Positions 61,870-64,000 of a stretch of DNA of 64,000 nucleotides are shown here, piece by piece. The stretch is from positions 3,286,001-3,350,000 of the forward strand of contig NZ_JAFBCM010000001.1 in NCBI RefSeq assembly GCF_016907715.1, given 5' to 3'. Source of the stretch: Tenggerimyces flavus (GTDB lineage: Bacteria; Actinomycetota; Actinomycetes; Propionibacteriales; Actinopolymorphaceae). A program made the position numbers and the translations under genes. The first letter of the stretch is position 1. Every line of letters begins with the position of its first letter. A model generated the notes under the pieces. The model was not told where the DNA came from and ran no database searches. It saw only the letters and a program-made list of their open reading frames with translations.

Positions 61870-63339
61870 TCAGCGGTTGGTGGTGACGTCCCACAGCTCC
61901 TCCTTGGGCCTGGGATTCTCCAGCCGGTTGAACTCGTCCTCGTGAGCCGAACGGAAGATGCTCCGGCTCTCACGGGCATGGTCGGTCAGGGCAGCGGCTC
62001 CGCTGGCGAGCTCGGACAGGTGCTCGACGACGGCCGCCCCAATGGGCAGATCGGACCCGAACCTCTCCGCCAGCCGCGCCTGGGTTGTCGCGAGCGCGTC
62101 GTACAGCTCGGACAGGTCGCCGAGGAAGTCGTCGACGTCAGTGATCGTCTCGGGCTCCCAGTGGCTGATGTTGTCGATTGCCTCGACCGCTTGCTCAATG
62201 GTGACTGTTGCCATGGCTGGATCTCCCTTCTCCGGTGGTGGCTCCGCAGGTGGAGCCGTCGATGTGCCCGGTTTCATCTCGGGCGGTTGAGGATCGGGCT
62301 TCTTCTCCTGGTCGTTCGATGGCACATCGGCGGTTGCGTCCTTCGGCGTCGCATCCGATGGACTCGCCTTCTTCGACGTCTTCTTCGTAGCGCGGCGGCC
62401 GAAAAGCCTGCCCAGGCGCTCGGCGACCCAGCCCGCAGCGCCGATCGCGTTGCGACGAGAACGGCGTCGCTTCTGTTTCTCGTCGCTCGCACTGTTCGAG
62501 CCCCGTCCGGAGGCTCGACGCCCGTGGCTTGGCGAGGATCGACCTGACCGAGACGTGCTGGCCAACCGCCACGGACGTGCCAGTGGACGTTGCCCTCCGC
62601 GTGATCGAGATGCTCCGACGAGCCTGGAACCAATGCGCGAGCCACCCAGCCCGGTCAGTTGACGATGACTGCGAGCGGTCGTTCCCGCCGAGGGCACATG
62701 CTTCTGCTTCTGTCTCCCGGCAGTTCCATGCGGTCGCAGTCCGGCCGAGGCGCTCGTCCTTCGAGGAATGGCAGCAGCCCGCATGACGCGAGGCAAAACC
62801 TTTGTCAACGGGCGACGTGTCATCCGCCGCCCATCGGACGGCTCTCGATGGGTTCGCACCGGTTGCTTGGTAGCTGGTCGTTCGGACTTGCTCGTCGGCC
62901 TGGTGGCGCCCGATCTCACTCGCGCCGGTAGCAACCCCCGCAAGCGACCCACGGCTCCAGCTAGACGCCCCGAGCTCAATGGTCGCGGCGTGCGCTTGCC
63001 CGCTGAACCCGGCGCCCGCACGGGTTTCGCCCCGGTCTGGTTGGGGCGAATCGCTAGACGTGGTGTCCCCACGCGAAACCGAGGCCACGGTGTGCGGCGC
63101 GCGGACCGGTGTCGCAGGTGCCAGTACAGCCCCGCGGCGAGGACCAGAACGACGCCGGCCAGGACCAACCATGGCCAGCCAAGCCGCCACAATGCCGTGA
63201 GTCCGATAGCCGCTGTGATCAAGACACCTGCGATGACCAAGCGCCGAGTCGTCGTCTTCTCCGCTGACTCGCGTTCAACGCGTGGAGCATCCGCATCTTG
63301 CAGTTCGGGCGCTTCCGGCGCGGTCGGCTGATCGGTCAT
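61870..63339 (-). CDS. Basic membrane protein of the conjugative element
   Basis: A 489-residue protein. Two hydrophobic helices (about 32-70, LVIAGVLITAAIGLTALW and WPWLVLAGVVLVLAAGLYW) are followed by a very long Arg/Ser/Pro-rich basic region (about 75-330) and an acidic Pro-rich segment. The C-terminal coiled-coil-like domain (about 375-489) includes VEAIDNISHWEPETITDVDD. An in-frame ATG at 62213, with GGGAG 8 bases upstream, could produce this last domain separately. It may be a Spd-type spread protein or translocase partner; no family is recognised. It ends 20 bases before the translocase start. Confidence 0.65.
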   Translation of the reverse strand: MTDQPTAPEAPELQDADAPRVERESAEKTTTRRLVIAGVLITAAIGLTALWRLGWPWLVLAGVVLVLAAGLYWHLRHRSARRTPWPRFRVGTPRLAIRPNQTGAKPVRAPGSAGKRTPRPLSSGRLAGAVGRLRGLLPARVRSGATRPTSKSERPATKQPVRTHREPSDGRRMTRRPLTKVLPRVMRAAAIPRRTSASAGLRPHGTAGRQKQKHVPSAGTTARSHRQLTGLGGSRIGSRLVGASRSRGGQRPLARPWRLASTSRSGRSSPSHGRRASGRGSNSASDEKQKRRRSRRNAIGAAGWVAERLGRLFGRRATKKTSKKASPSDATPKDATADVPSNDQEKKPDPQPPEMKPGTSTAPPAEPPPEKGDPAMATVTIEQAVEAIDNISHWEPETITDVDDFLGDLSELYDALATTQARLAERFGSDLPIGAAVVEHLSELASGAAALTDHARESRSIFRSAHEDEFNRLENPRPKEELWDVTTNR

Positions 63340-63366
63340 GGCGAACGCCGACTGAGATCGTTCATG

Positions 63367-63564
63367 TCAGCCCGCAAGCGCGCGGCCGATCGCGCTGACG
63401 ATGCCGTCGAGGACATCCCGTACCGGATCTGCCAACCCGGTCGTCGCCAGCGTGAAGCCGAACAGGGCGCAGATGACCGCGTGCAGCGGCTTGAGATGGG
63501 CAAACTTGAACAAGATGATCGCGGCTACCGCGAGGACTACGACTAGCGAGATGGTGAGGGTCAT
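63367..63564 (-). CDS. 65-residue two-helix membrane protein
   Basis: MTLTISLVVVLAVAAIILFK is the first helix, and LHAVICALFGFTLATTGLAD the second, ending in VRDVLDGIVSAIGRALAG, an amphipathic tail. Small proteins of this form precede tra genes in many actinomycete elements and plasmids. It is the first gene of the minus-strand transfer operon. Confidence 0.72.
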   Translation of the reverse strand: MTLTISLVVVLAVAAIILFKFAHLKPLHAVICALFGFTLATTGLADPVRDVLDGIVSAIGRALAG

Positions 63565-63783
63565 GGCAGCGGCCACCGCTCTTGGGCCGGCCCGGGAATT
63601 CGTTCGCGGTGCTCGTGGTGGCGAAACCACCTCGCGCGAGCTCGACACTTGCGGCAGGTTCTTCCGCTTCTCTCTGTGCGTGCCCCGCATGCGCAGACCT
63701 GCGCGTTTCCTCGTTTCCTACTGTCGCTCACCGAGGACCTCCTCCCGTTTGGCCCGGATTGCCTCCTCAGGTTGCGACGGAAC

Positions 63784-63861
63784 GTAGGGACGCGGTCACA
63801 GCGTGACTGGACGTGATCGGGACGTCCGCCCTAGAGTGTTCCCGTCCCAAGACGTCCCTAC
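63784..63861. promoter_or_regulatory. GGGACG operator cluster between divergent element genes
   Basis: The motif GGGACG recurs in both orientations: GTAGGGACG (63784-63792), GGGACGTCC (63819-63827, nearly palindromic), CCGTCCC (63842-63848) and CGTCCCTAC (63853-63861). The first and last are exact inverted copies 60 bases apart. The array sits in the 307-base gap between the transfer operon and the regulator start at 63872; a -10-like TAGAGT lies at 63833. The remaining gap (63565-63783) shows no gene. Confidence 0.6.
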
Positions 63862-63871
63862 GGTGAGGTAT

Positions 63872-64000
63872 ATGCCGAACGAACGGTTGCGCGCCGCCCT
63901 CCTCGAGAGGGGTGTCAGCGCGTCCCAACTGGCCGAAGCCCTCCGCGTAGATCACAAGACCGTCGAACGCTGGGTCAACGGACGACTCCCGTACCGACGG
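63872..64000 (+). CDS. XRE-type HTH regulator (N-terminal part)
   Basis: The visible 43 residues begin MPNERLRAALLERGVSASQL, then AEALRVDHKTVERWVNGRLP, a helix-turn-helix typical of XRE regulators of actinomycete integrative elements. GGTGAGG lies just upstream. The frame runs off the right edge. It faces the transfer operon across the GGGACG array and probably represses it. Confidence 0.8.
   Translation, partial: MPNERLRAALLERGVSASQLAEALRVDHKTVERWVNGRLPYRR

Noticed and set aside
57864-64000. Search for a second copy of the tRNA-Lys 3' end (attR) within the window.
   Set aside because: No matching stretch was found; the element must extend beyond the right edge.

Overview
The window is high-GC DNA (about 70% by eye) with dense, tightly overlapping genes (ATGA/GTGA junctions), many GTG and TTG starts, and leaderless-looking promoters. 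Together with a DUF222-HNH endonuclease, actinobacterial two-component systems, a class-E-like sortase relative and an actinobacterial-style integrative element, this points to an actinomycete, probably Propionibacteriales (Kribbella, Actinopolymorpha or Nocardioides-like). The genus is inference. No rRNA operon or CRISPR array is present.

Layout. 1-7.6 kb: MarR regulators (one fused to a GNAT domain), an O-methyltransferase, cupin, DUF4118 membrane protein, secreted type-B carboxylesterase, a truncated amidohydrolase, and a glyoxalase-like gene whose best start is ATC. 7.9-19.8 kb: a phosphate-uptake locus, pstC-pstA-pstS-large secreted binding protein-pseudo-sortase-shortened lytic transglycosylase, all in one translationally coupled run. 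It is followed by a convergent second PstS-like gene, a secreted repeat protein and pstB. 19.8-28.3 kb: a TetR/six-hairpin glycosidase pair, a second O-methyltransferase, a NarL-type two-component system, two small membrane proteins and an APH-like kinase. 28.3-30.1 kb: a DUF222-HNH (13E12-type) gene and a non-coding stretch with DnaA-box-like sites and an elaborate hairpin element. 30.1-43.9 kb: a LuxR-family ATPase regulator, a MarR/EamA/GNAT operon, a second two-component system directly upstream of three coupled membrane-protein genes with membrane-embedded histidines, a TetR regulator facing a 55-residue microprotein across four operators, and a TrmB/LuxR regulator. 44.0-57.8 kb: a large secreted subtilase with a beta-propeller-like tail, carbohydrate- and ester-active enzymes, a PEP mutase/isocitrate lyase family enzyme, a nucleotidyltransferase, methyltransferase, secreted glycosidase-like protein, SDR, AlkZ-like protein and an FAD oxidoreductase. 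57.8 kb to the end: tRNA-Lys(CTT) with the left part of an integrated element (integrase, Xis, 8-bp repeats, FtsK/TraB-like translocase, accessory membrane proteins, start of an XRE-type regulator); its right end lies outside the window.

How the genes work together. The phosphate locus looks like a conventional Pst permease extended by wall-facing parts: a PstS tethered to the membrane by a C-terminal helix, a second very large tethered binding protein, a sortase fold lacking its catalytic Cys and His, and a muramidase-like protein with its middle missing. The element at the right end has the parts of an actinomycete integrative and conjugative element, including a repeat cluster beside the translocase gene that resembles a TraB recognition (clt) locus. 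The best candidates for undescribed biology are the Pst/pseudo-sortase module, the two-component-linked His-rich membrane trio (35.0-40.6 kb), the hairpin element at 29.78-29.85 kb, and the 59.6-59.8 kb repeat cluster. All starts, motifs and repeats were read by eye; no database search was run.
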